From: Iris pallida
Taxonomy: Eukaryota; Streptophyta; Magnoliopsida; Asparagales; Iridaceae
Length of the DNA: 64,000 nucleotides
Direction: 5' to 3'
NCBI GenBank assembly: GCA_029216955.1
Contig: JANAVB010015600.1
Span: forward strand, 28,888,499-28,952,498
Part shown: positions 25,474 through 38,200 of the stretch, in pieces
Layout of the letters: each line of letters begins with the position of its first letter
How positions within the stretch are numbered: the first letter of the stretch is position 1
Position numbers and translations under genes: made by a program
Notes under the pieces: generated by a model
Told to the model about the DNA's origin: nothing
Seen by the model: the letters and a program-made list of their open reading frames with translations, nothing else
The model's database searches: none

Positions 25474-25550
<77 letters not shown>
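25474..25550. repeat. (AT)n microsatellite
   Basis: An uninterrupted AT/TA run of about 77 bp at the 3' edge of the LINE. The 162-aa minus-strand open frame containing an IYIY run is its translation. Confidence 0.95.
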
Positions 25551-25551
<1 letters not shown>

Positions 25552-26719
25552 CACAATGGTGCAGCTATTTCATAGAGATCAGTCAAACAAATAATTGCGA
25601 CAATATCGACCAATCATTCCAAAATTTTGGCACTTCATGAAACAAGCAGAGAATGTGTATGACTAAGATCCTAGTTCAGCATATCATGGGGAGTTGCAAG
25701 CTTCCAAAAGTCACAAATAAGTCTACACCCCTTTATGAGGATAATGCATCATGTACATAACAAATTCAAGAAGGCTTCATCAAAGGACATGCATATAAAT
25801 GTATATGATAATAAAAGATTGGGGTGATATATAATAATTAAGTGTATTAATTGAGGGACTATCTTCATCTAAGTAATGTAAAAACTAAATGTAATATTTT
25901 AAAAATAATTTTGAGAGGGAGCATTATGCAGATGCTAAATGGAGAAATCCTCAAGAATGTATTTCTGCATTGTACTATTTCCTTTCGATGAGATTTTTTT
26001 TTTTCCATTGTGTTTTTTCTTCGAAAGAATTTTAATTAACGAGACAGTGTAAGTCACACAAACTTAATAAATTGTACTCTTTTTTTTCAATATGGACTTT
26101 TTTCCAAAGATAGTTTTCCTCATAATTTTTTTAATGAGGCATGATTAAAGTGAACATCCGATATGGAGTGTTATAAACCATATACTTGGGTATAACCATA
26201 AATAAGTGATTGCCTTATTCAAATACACATAAACCCAAATCATTTTTTTTCCTTCATTTGTATGTGCTAATAATAAGAGCCCCACGTCCATTTTTATTTA
26301 ACTATAAAATAATTTTCCATCTCCTTACTTTTCAAACCATTTTTTCTTTCTCTATTATTTATAACGAGATTTCTAAGTCGTATGTATATGTTCATGTAAT
26401 TAAAAATTAAATAGATAAATAAATTCTAATTAACTATATAACTATCTAACATTATCTAATTATAGTTAAACACCAGTTTATGTGGTTAAGGTTGGAGGCA
26501 TTTTTTTTTGTTGGTTGTGTTCAATTCTTTAAAAAAAAAATTTATCTATACCAAATTCTAATTTAATTTTTTTAATAAATTTTTTTTTACGTATGTATCC
26601 AGTATGAAGTTCAACATGGCGGGACCTGGCGCCTTGGGTGTTCATGTGCCAGCCTGGCCGACTCTGACCTGTCGACATCTAAAGTCTCCGCTCGAGCGGG
26701 CCCCACCAATCTCTCACTC
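25551..26719. other. 5' flank of the G-beta gene, AT-rich, no gene seen
   Basis: No coding similarity. Poly-T and poly-A runs are frequent (26,000-26,600). The promoter of the downstream gene should lie at its right end, but I cannot point to a convincing TATA box. Confidence 0.5.
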
Positions 26720-26846
26720 ATTCAACCGCCACTCCATGGACCCGCCGCACACCACCACCTCCTCCTCCTCCTCTTTCGTCTTCGTCCTCTCGAAACCCTA
26801 ACCTTAAACTTCCAAATTCAGGAGAATTAGGGTTTTGAGCTCGTCC
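26720..26846 (+). promoter_or_regulatory. 5' leader of the G-beta gene with paired telo-box motifs
   Basis: A CT-rich leader (ACCACCTCCTCCTCC) precedes the start codon. A telo-box AAACCCTAA is at 26,793-26,801 and an inverted one, TTAGGGTTT, at about 26,827-26,835, 11 bp before the ATG. Telo-boxes occur in promoters and leaders of many broadly expressed plant genes. The transcription start is not determinable here. Confidence 0.5.
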
Positions 26847-26952
26847 ATGTCGGTGTCGGAGCTGAAGGAGCGGCATGTAGCCGCCACGGAGACGGTGAGT
26901 GCCCTCAGGGAGAGGCTGAAGCAGCGGAGACAGCTCCTCCTCGACACCGATG
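26847..26952 (+). CDS. AGB1: G-beta exon 1 (start, coiled coil)
   Basis: Encodes residues 1-35 and one base of codon 36: the N-terminal helix [10 protein letters not shown] to LLLDTD. Donor GT at 26,953. The frame is also open from a TTG 12 bp upstream, but family alignment favours the ATG at 26,847. Confidence 0.92.
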
Positions 26953-29242
26953 GTCACTTCTTCTTCTTCGTAATTTCGGAAATTTTGGGAAATTTTCTTG
27001 ATGTCTATTGTGCTTATTTTTTTTTTGGTGCAGTGGCTACGTACGCGAGAAGCCATGGGAAGGCGCCGGTGAGCTTCAGCTCCACGGATCTGGTCTGCTG
27101 CAGGACTCTGCAGGGACACACGGGGAAAGTAATTTGGCTTCTTTTTCTTCGACAGAAATTTAAATTTCGTGGAAAGTTTTAGTAACATCTAATTTGATTT
27201 TGCTCCTATTTGGCTTCAATTGGGAAAAAAAATTAGAACATGGGATGATCTAGGTCAGTGCAAAGTATGTGATCCTAAGAAACATGGACACTCCGAAGTA
27301 GGCTAGGCTAGGGCACACTGAAGTTGGTACCATGTACTATTTTGTGCCCACAAAACAAATTTGATTTTATTCTTACTTCGCTATGTTAGTCCCGAGGCGT
27401 GGATATAGATGGAAAATAGGAGTTCAGCAAGCCTACACAGTAGGTGCCACAAATGAGGAGTTTAGCAAGCCTACACAGTAGGTGCCACAAATGAGATAGA
27501 TCTCAAGAACAACGTTAGGCCTTCCTACTCAGTAGGTGCCTTAAAACCTGAAGAACGAGTTACAGAGAAACAGAAGAAGAAGAAGAGGAGGATTAAATCT
27601 GCTGGGGTGTAAAAATACCGTTGCTCAAAGCAAGATTCGCCTCTATACGATCCGCTTCCAGGAACCAACAAGTTCAAGAGAACTTCTGGAACGCTCGTCA
27701 GTCAATATTTGTGACTTGAACGGGCTTCCTGAACTTTACGGACTCTCTTAACTCTCTTCTTTGGTGCATGTTGGAAAGGAGACAAGGGGGCTCTATTTAT
27801 AGAGTGGAGTGAGACATCACCATCTCTCATATCCGATGTGGGACTAAAACACCAATACTCTAAAATAGAGTTTGATGTTTTACATCATCCCACAATCAAC
27901 ATAGTCGAGTGCTAGCCCACGCCTTCCCCCCGAACACTCCCGTGCATGCACGAGACAACCTGGAGTCCGTGTCGAGTCCGAGCCCGCACAACAAAAATCA
28001 ACTTACGTCCTTGTTGGAATTAATCATTTTTTTCTAGGAAAATACTCCCACATGGCACACACTTGTGCTCCACTACACCTCATGTGCACACCTCAACACA
28101 AGCATTGCTTTATATTGAGATACTCATCATTTGGTGTTTTCGATGTGGGACTTGTCCGGACTACCCGGACAGGAGTCGAGCGACGGAGCGAAGCGACAAA
28201 GATGCAGCTAAGAAAATGTAGCTACTGCTGCTAATCAGGTAAGTTTTAGTACGGGTGTAGCGAGCTCTTAGCGAGCGGCTAAACAGGGAAGGGGGTCCAG
28301 GGGGGAAACCATTCCCCCATACAGTGTCATAAGATATCTGCCATAAAACCCTTAGGGTTATGGCAGAGAGAGTGTAGCGAGTCCGATGAGCAGCTAAAGA
28401 GGGAATCACGGGGTAATCCCCGTGAAAACACTATCCTTCTATTAAAAAATGAGCTAATCGGATTGGAGGAGGTCGTTTTTACATATCCGTCATAGGCCTC
28501 CCAGCTTCTAGGTCTGGAATCTTTCTGGATTCCAGAGATGGGTTTACCTTCCACGTCCTGGACGCCTACGCTCGCGAGTCGTCCGCTCTATCGCCAACCT
28601 TGACCATGTTCGGCTCATTCGCCTTCATCTCTAGGGGGTGAGTGGCGGATTCAAAGAAGGGCTATTCTTTCTTCAAGATCGCAGAGGGAAAGGCGAAGTC
28701 ACAAGTCTTTGAGGTCTAGGAATAAGCCATGCTATTGAATGGTCGATCCTCGAGAAATCATTTGGTGTTTTCGATGTGGGACTATCTTTCCTAGTCTAAA
28801 GACAAAAAAAAACACCAATAATTTCCCACATATCTCAATATATGGGTTGAGTGTTCCCCACAGTGACTGTTCATCATGCATTAGGAGAGAGGTCGCTGAC
28901 GACTTGAATCTTCCCGCATGTGTCAAATAACAGTATGATACAAGAATGGACTAAGCCTTGAATTATGCACCATAGCTGTAATTCTTTCCACTCATATAAT
29001 GTAGTTATCTGTGCTTCTGGATGCACATTAAAGGCCATGTGCCAGCCTGGTTTCGGTGTATGTATTTTGGGTAGGGGTGAGCATTATTCGATTTTGAACC
29101 GAAAACCGAACCGAATAAGAGATTCGGTTCGGTTTTAAAAAAAATCGGTTCGGTTTCGGTTTTGAAAATACTAGATTTTCTTATTCGGTTTCGGTTTTGG
29201 GTTTCGGTTTCAGTCCAAAACCGAAAACTGAATAAGAAAATT

Positions 29243-29287
<45 letters not shown>

Positions 29288-32200
29288 TATTAATTATAGG
29301 TATATACTAAATATATATAGGTATATACTATAGGTATATAATAAATATATCTAGGTATATATAGTTATTATATATATTAACCAAAAAAAAAAACCCAAAA
29401 ACCGAATAAACCGAAAACCGAACATATTTAATTCGGTTCGGTTATTGACCAATTCGGTTTGGTTTCGGTTTTGCTTATTCGGTTTCGGTCCAATTCGGTT
29501 TTTGCTTATTCGGTTCGGTTGGAACCGAATAAACCGAATACTCACCCCTAATTTTAGGCGTCTACAAGTTTACCCTCAAGAGACGGCTTGTATCTCTATC
29601 CATACACTCTAGGTGAGTTCTTTTAAAGAGTCCTTGGCATGAAGCCTTGCGCTTCCGTGCGGTGCTACGCCGCTATGACATGGCTTAAAGCCTAGGCTTT
29701 ATCCCTAGCTGGGTACCTCATCGTAGAGTCATACTACTGTAGCATGAGGTCACAAGCCTCTTTGTAGTGCCAAACTACCCAGCATGAAGCCTTGCGCTTC
29801 CGTACGGTATTACGCCGCTATGACATGGCTTGCGAAGCCGAGGCTTTACCCTACCTGGTACCTCTTCGTGGTGTCATGCCACTGTAACATGAGGACACTG
29901 GCCTCTTTGTAGTGCTGTCTACCACTCTTCATTTATAATATCCATCATTAGGCTACCTGCCTATAAGCAGTGCTACGCCGTAGTGACATGGCTTGCTAAG
30001 TCGAGACATTACCCCTACCTGGGAACCTCATTGTGGTGTCATCCCACTGTAGCATGGAGTCCATGAGCTCCTTTGTAGTGCTGCGCTATCGTGCTTCCTG
30101 TAAAGCACAACAGACATTCACTCTGTCTGAGAACTCATTAAGACGTTTAAGTCATCCTCTCCACAGGACATGTTCTCCGCAGAGAACTATAGTAGACAAC
30201 AGTGGTTATGGGTCCGTATCCCTTCCATGTCCCTTAGGCCTATGTACCCACTGTTACCTGATATTTTTCCAATCAGTGGTCCTCCCTTGAACCAAAAGCT
30301 AGATGCCTAGTAGATTTCTCTTTGAACTAATAGCATAAAACTTTATGGTAGGATTACACAGATACAATATCAGAATGCCTTCAAGCCTATTTTTCTTGTT
30401 GTATCATCGACCAGCTGGCGCTTGAGGTCCTTTGTGAACGGATCCGCCAGGTTCTTCCGACTCCGAACATCAATTACAGTAATAGTTTTCCTTTTAGTGA
30501 GATCATTCACTATCCTGTGCTTTAACCGCACAGTTCTCTTCTTTTCGTTGAAGAGATCATTTGATGCCACCGCCGCAGTCGTTTGGTTGTCGCAGTATAT
30601 CGAAATTTCTGGTATCTGTGCTCCAACCACTGGAAGATCATACATGAGCTCCCGAAGCCATTCTGCTTCATCTGCTGCGGTATCAAGTGCAAAGAACTCA
30701 GATTCCATAGAAGATCGCGAGAGTATAGTCTGCTTCTTCGACTTCCATGATATAGCAGCTCCACCCATTGTGAAAATGAATCCACCAGTGGACCTCTCGC
30801 TCTCCAACTCTGAGCACCAGCTAGCATCACTGACGCCTTCTACTACTGGCGGCTCTCCGCTGAAGTGCAGTGCATATGTCTGAGTCTTCTTGAGATATCT
30901 CATAACACGCTTCACAGCTTTCCAGTACTGAACGCCTTGATTGCTTGTGAATCGACTCAGCATTCCCACAGCGAAAGCTATGTCAGGCCTAGTGGCAGTA
31001 GTAGCGTACATCAAACTTCCGATGACGCTAGCGTACTCCAATTGCCTGACGCTTTCCTTCGAGTTTGGCTCCAGCTTCTGATCACTTCAGTACGACGTAT
31101 CAATTATGGGAAGATCATGATACCCGTATCGAGTGAGCATCTTCTCAATGTAATGAGATTGTGACAGTGCCAATCCAGTGTCCGTTCGGATGATCTTGAG
31201 TCCCAAGATAACATCAGCATCACCCAAGTCCTTCATACTGAACTTTGTCGAGAGGAACTTCTTTGTCTCAGTGACACAGTTTATATCCGTACCTAGGATT
31301 AGCATGTCGTCCACGTACAGACAAACGATGACTCCTCTTCCGTCAGCAAATTTAGTATATACACACTTGTCTGTTTCGCTGACCCTGTAGCCGTTTGATC
31401 TGATAACTTTGTCAAACTTCTCATGTCACATTTTGGGAGCTTGCTTTAAGCCGTATAGAGATTTTACCAACTTGCAGACTTTGTCTTCTAGGCCTCTGAC
31501 GACAAATCCTTCTGGCTGTTGCATATAAATCTCATCGGTCAGCTCGCCATTCAGGAATGATGTTTTTACATCCATCTGATGTATCACCAGTTTGTGTATT
31601 GCTGTAAGGGCAATCAACAATCTGATGGTTGTCATCCGTGCTACTGGAGCATATGTGTCAAAGTAATCGATTCCCTGCTTTTGAGAAAACCCCTTAGCCA
31701 CTAGCCTGGTCTTGAATTTGTCAATGGTTCCATCAGCTTTCATCTTTTTCTTGAAGTCCACTTGCATCCGATGGGTTTTGCTTCTTCGGGTAAATCAACT
31801 AACACCCATGTGTTATTGGAGGTAATTGAGTCAATTTCATTGTCTATTGCCTCCTTCTAGAAGACAACATCTCTGGTCTTCATCGTCTCATCATAGGTAA
31901 GCGGATCTGCTTCCACATGATAGGTGACGAAGTCATCTCCGAAGCTCTTCGGCCTCCTTGCTCGCTTCGTCGACGGCTCAGCGAGTTCTGGTTCAATTGT
32001 TGTTTCTCCACCAACAACTTCATCTTGGACTACTGGTTCATATGAGACCTCAGTCTCATTTGCACCTACATCATTCTCCGGAATATCTGGAAGAACAATT
32101 TTTTTGTGTCGTGCAAACTTGTCTTCAAAGTATTCAGCATCGTGAGATTCGATGATATGATTTGACTCAATGTCAAGGAATTTCCGGGTATCACTCTTCT

Positions 32201-35200
32201 CGGCATATCCCAAGAAGATCGCCTTTGTAGTCCTTGTCCCCAGCTTCTGAATCTTCAGATCTGGGAGCTTCACATAAGCCAGACACCCCCACACTCGAAT
32301 AACATTCAAGTTAGGTCTGACTTTGAACCAGAGTTCATGAGGAGTTATGTCAGAAGTTGCATAAGGCACTCTATTCAAAATGAAAGTGGCCGTTAATGCA
32401 GCTTCTTCCCAGTAACATTTTGGAAGACCTGTAGTTAGCAGCATTGAGTTCATCATTTCTGTCAACATTCGGTTCTTCCTCTCTGCTACTCCGTTAGATT
32501 GAGGAGAATACGGAGCAGTAGTCTCGCAGATGATTCTATGCTCTTTGCAGAACGATGCGAATTCATGAGACCGATATTCTCCGCCTCGATCACTTCTCAA
32601 CCTCTTGAGTTGTTGTCCAGTTTGCCTTTCAGCTTCAGCCCTGAACTCCTTGAACTTCTCGAATGCTTCGTCTTTTGTTTTTATCAAGTAGACGAACGCG
32701 TACTTTGAGAAGTCATCGATGAAGGTTATGAAATACTTCATCCCGGCCTTCGTGGAGAATTGTTTGAAGTCATAGATATCGGAGTGCACCAACTCCAGAA
32801 GATCTGTGCTTCGATTGACCCGATGAAAGGGTTTCCTTGTGATCTTAGTCTGAGCACACACTTCACATTTCTCCACCTTTTCTCCACATTTGGAGACAAG
32901 TCCTAGACTAGACATTTTGTTTATCCTTTTACAATGGACATGTCCTAGTCTATTATGCCACAACTCAAGAGTATAAGCAGAATTGAAAATTGCATTAATG
33001 TTCTCTGACTGGGTTACAAGCTGGAGTTTAAACATTCCTTCGGTATATAAAGCTTTTCCGAAGTACATTCCTTTCAGGGACATCACCATCTGGCCAGCAT
33101 TGATGTCCATCCTCAGGCCTGCGTTGCAGAGCAGGCCTCCAGGGATCAGGTTCTTCAGCTCCACCATCCCGATCCCTTGAACTTCAACTTGTGCCTGGTT
33201 CGCCACCATCACCTTCTCAGAGGTTTGCTGGTATGTGGTGAACCATTTCTTGCTTGAGCAGACATGGCAGGTGGCACCAGTGTCTACCCACCAGTCAGAG
33301 TCAGCCCCCACCGAAGTGACCTGAGCAATTATAGCAATACCGTCAGTAATCAATGAAACCTTATTAGGCTCACCTTGCTGTGACTGCTTGGGCTTGGATC
33401 TACATTCACTCTTGTAGTGGCCCTTCTTGCCACAGTTAAAACAAGTCACATTGGACTTGGACTTCTTCTGTTTGAAAGACGGTCCCTTCACTTTCAGATT
33501 AGTGAAGTCTTTCTTATGGTGAGAAGCCGCCTGCTTCCCCTTGGAGTCTCTCGTCTGCACCAGATTGGCCTCGACCAATTGTTTAGACAAAGCGTCCATC
33601 TTCTGTTGAGAACGCATCTCGTCCTCAACGTCGATTTCTTGCAAGAGATCTTCCAGACTGATCTCGAGTTTCTTCCGATGCATTCTTGCATAGAACGTAT
33701 TTCATCCAGCAGGAAGTTTCGAGACGATCCCTCCAACGACAAACTTGTCGACGAGGGGTATCTTTTCATCGTCCAGTTTCTGACGAAGTTTCAGAAACTC
33801 CTTCACTTGAAGAAGTATCGCCTTCTCGTTTTCAAAGAGCCACTTGTGATATTAAAAATATCTTGCTCATGTTTTTGTCTTCCTCGTACAGCTTTTCCAC
33901 AGACTCCCATATTTCTCTGGCACTATCCTTCTTTGAGTAGGATTCTGCCAGGGAATCCTCCATATCATTTAGGATCAGAAGCCTACAAATGCTATTCTCC
34001 CTTCTCCATTTGGCATGAAGTTTAGTAGTCGCAGTTATAGCGGCAACAGACCCAGTATCTGGAACAGTAGGTTCCTCTTCAAAGAGCACGTGATCAACGT
34101 CTCGGAGTTGAAGGGTGAGAAAGACCTTCCTCTTCCAGACTTGATAATGCTCTCCATCAAACTTTTCCAACTTGCAGTAGTCAGTTTGGAGAAGTGAAGC
34201 ATTAATGTTTTCCATCGTAACAATCTTGCTTTGAGATTGTTAGTCCCGAGGCGTGGATATAGATGAAAAACAGGAGTTCAGCAAGCCTACACAGTAGGTG
34301 CCACAAATGAGGAGTTTAGCAAGCCTACACAGTAGGTGCCACAAATGAGATAGATCTCAAGAACAACGTTAGGCCTTCCTACTCAGTAGGTGCCTTAAAA
34401 CCTGAAGAACGAGTTACAGAGAAACAGAAGAAGAAGAAGAGGAGGATTAAATCTGCTGGGGTGTAAAAACACCGTTGCTCAAAGCAAGATTCGCCTCTAT
34501 ACGATTTACTTACAGGAACCAGCAAGTTCAAGAGAACTTCTGGAACGCTCGTCAGTCAATATTTGTGACTTGAACGGGCTTCCTGAACTTTACGGACTCC
34601 CTTAACTCTCTTCTTTGGTGCATGTTGGAAAGGAGGCAAGGGGACTCTATTTATAGAGTGGAGTGAGACCTCACCATCTCTCATATCCGATCTGGGACTA
34701 AAACACCAATACTCTAAAATAGAGTTTGATGTTTTACATCATCCCACAATCAACATAGTCGAGTGCTAGCCCACGCCTTCCCCCCGAACACTCTCGTGCA
34801 TGCACGAGACAACCTGGAGTCCGTGTCGAGTCCGAGCCCGCACAACAAAAATCAACTTACGTCCTTGTTGGAATTAATCATTTTTCTTTCTAGAAAAATA
34901 CTCCCACATGGCACACACTTGTGCTCCACTACACCTCATGTGCCCACCTCAACACAAGCATTGCTTTATATTGAGATACTTACCATTTGGTGTTTCCGAT
35001 GTGGGACTATCTTTCCTAGTCTAAAGACAAAAAAAAAAAAACACCAACACGCTATAGTTGGGAAAATTAGAACTAGATATGATCTAGTCGGAAATTATGT
35101 GCTCCTATGGAGCACTGACACTCCATAAATGTGTGTGCCCGTTTCCGATACATGTTGGATACACACAAAAAATTTGGATAGGACACTCCAAAAACTCTCA

Positions 35201-38200
35201 TATTTGTGTTCATGCAGCATATAATTACTTTGCACACAAAACAAATGTGGAGAAAGGGAAAAATAAAAATAAAAGATATAAAATTTATGTGGTTTGGCGC
35301 GACCATCTATTCCACAAGCTGGCGAGGAGCAAAATTGCCTATTGTTCATAATCTATTTTTCATGAATACGGACGTTGATACGGGATAAGGACACGATACG
35401 GATACATGATATGGACATTTTAAGATATGTATGATATAGTCATGTATGTTGCACGAATACGGGTATGGACACGATACGGATATGGACACCATTTTTTGTG
35501 TCTGTGCAACATAGTTAATAATAGAAAATTACAAGGGATGTGTATGCTTACTTCTCGACCAATGGTGATGTAAATAGAAAACCTTGCCTTCACGATGGCT
35601 TATAGATTCAAGAATATTAAGTGAGAAACAACAAATTATCGAGAAATGTCTTGCAGGAAGAGAAGACCAGAAGCAAAATTAAGTGGTGTCATGATCTCCT
35701 TTAGTATGTGTATAAGACATGACTCAATTTGTAAGTTGTAACACTTGAACCATAAGTTTTTGCTGAAGTGACGATGGTAGTGAAAACTATATTTCTGGAG
35801 GAAGAACATCAGATTCTCATGGCAGCCCAATAGAAATCAACTTACAGCAATGCTACTCCACCTTTAACCATGAAACATAAGTCATGATATTCATTTTAAA
35901 AATTGCAAGTGAATCGCCCAAACTATCACTTCTTATAACAACTGAACTAAATACGCTCCATGGGGACATCGAATGCTAGAGAAAGGTAAAAAATATTGTT
36001 GATTAAAACATAGTGTAGATATGTGCATCTTGTGTCATGATCTACTTTTGCTATTAGTGGATCCCAATGCTTAGGAGGTATGCTCCAAAGATAGCACTAA
36101 TCTTTATGATTTACTGGATATATTTTGAAGAAAGTAGTCTAAATTACTTAATCATTCGAAGATTTCAAACTGAGCACACCTTGCAATCATCAAATATACT
36201 TCTGTTTGCTATTGGAATATAATTGTATTGGTGCCAGCATCTCAACAAATTGATAATGGTTATGGTAGATTTAAACCTATTAGATTCATTCTTCTGTAGG
36301 ATTTGGTAAATCAAATAGGTAAACATGATTATGCTGACGTGTACTGATGATATTGATTCAGATAAGATCCCGATATTGGCAAACATCCCACCATAGACAT
36401 CATCATAATTAATGACAATTACAACATTAACAATAATCATCCTGTGTCTTCTGACAAAGATCCAAGATAAATTTGGTGAAGCAAGATGCTGACCTTATGC
36501 CAAAGCATCCAAAACAATGGGTGCTGAGTTGTACCAGAGTATATATGATTGGTTGAACCAGACATTTGGGAGCGAGAAATGAAACAATATTATTAGTAAA
36601 ATGGCAAACAGAGCTTACAAAGGTGCTGCCTTTTCTTTGGGTTATTCTTATCAGATAAAAACTTCTTATGTTTGCCAGACTTGAAGTTGGTTCTGGAATT
36701 AAAATATAGTCAGTTTAGAAATAGTTGTGAATATATTTCTTATTGTTTGCCAATTCCATTTGGAGCATCTATGACAAAATTTGTGGTTCTACCTCTTATG
36801 ATGGTGGTTTTACTGGAAAAAAGTAATAATCTGTTGGTATGTTTGCTGCTTCAAGTCTTGTGCTGTATTTGATATCTTTGATCCAGTCTAGTCTAATAGA
36901 AGTTTGCATCCTAAATTGCATGGAATACAAGAGAAACTATGTTTTCCATTATAACATGTAGCACATGTGAAGTATACACTGGGGATCGGCGAGTTAAGAG
37001 GAGAATCTATTATCAATCTAGGAAGTGATATTAATACCTTGTAGGGATGTTTGGATAAGAAAATACATCAAATACTTCTTGTGCAATTAGGAATGCATTT
37101 CTAAATTTATCCAGGATAATTTTGCAAATGCATATTGTTAGAACCGGGGCACAATTTTCAATGGAAAACTGAGATACGAAACAGTTGTAAAAACAACGTT
37201 CCAACGCAACGTTGTGCGTAACAGAGATCCTAGGAGGATTCTGGAATACGAAAATCTAAAAAGATTTCGTAAACGTAGCAAATGATAGTAGTGCTTCTAA
37301 AGAGAAGGTACTAATCGAAATGCTAAAGGCAGCAGCGAAGGTCACAGGCGATAGATGGAAGGTGGGCCTGCTGGGGTGTCAAGAACACCAGTGCTCAAAG
37401 TTAGATCCGCCCACACGGTCAGCTTCCAGGAACCAGCAAGTTCAAAAAGAACTCTGGAACGCTCTGGTAATCTGCTCTACGACAGACTGCTCGGAAAGAC
37501 AAGGACAGAACTCTAGTTGCGCGAGGAAGAACAAGGTGCGCAGCAGCTCTCTCTTCTCTCTTTGTGAATTTCTGAAGTCTTAGAAAATATTTCGAGAGGG
37601 AAGAGAGGCTCTGAATATATAGCCACTGCTGCAACTGCCAAGATCCGAGATGTGCGCAACGACTTGATGTTAGATCCAAATTATCTGGATCAGTTATCGC
37701 ACGTTACGAATCAGTCAGAACGTGGACAGCCACGAACTGCGCGAGTTGCGCCATAGAATGAGTTGCGCGCGCGCCATTAGCGCACACTACGTACACTGCG
37801 CACGCTGCACAACCAGCGCAAACTGGCGCAACTGGCGCGCCCACGCACCCGCGCAACCCGCGCGCGCGCACTTCGCGCAACCCAGTGCACCCGCGCAACC
37901 CCGCGCACCCTGCGCAACCCAGCGTAACATGGGCGCAACCTAGACGCGCAACGTGGGCGCACAAAGTGGGCGCGCAACCTAGGCGCGCAATGTGGCCGCA
38001 CAAGTGGCTCGCGCAACGAGCGCAACTTAAGCGCACTATGCGCCTAGCGACGATGCTGACGTGCTAAGTGCAAAGTGCGCCAACAAAATGCCACATTACG
38101 TCTCATGAGCCCGAGTCCGAGTCCGCGTCAGCGCACACTGCGCGCACCTGCGTACGCGCGCACCCGCGCAACCTGGCGCATCCTGGGCGCGCAACGTGGC

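Larger units (their letters stand above)
27384..35049 (-). mobile_element. Ty1/copia element (Tork-like) in G-beta intron 2
   Basis: LTRs start TGTTAGTCCC and end CCAACA (CCAATA in the left copy), with the target duplication CGCTA at 27,379-27,383 and 35,050-35,054. The interior encodes gag, protease, integrase, RT and RNase H in copia order on the minus strand. Internal stops and frame changes show decay, so it is not autonomous now. Extra insertions are a hAT-type MITE (29,072-29,550) and a 604-bp segment in the left LTR. The Tork-like label comes from the RT region and is tentative. Confidence 0.93.

Noticed and set aside
25125..25613. 162-aa frame with an Ile-Tyr run
   Set aside because: It is a translation of the AT microsatellite and of the antisense strand of the LINE.
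32499..34197. Plus-strand frames opposite the copia polyprotein
   Set aside because: They are antisense shadows of a clearly coding minus strand.
35055..37135. Possible further gene or element in G-beta intron 2
   Set aside because: Only short frames and degenerate GATACGG/GGACACG words; no ends, domain or target duplication could be found.
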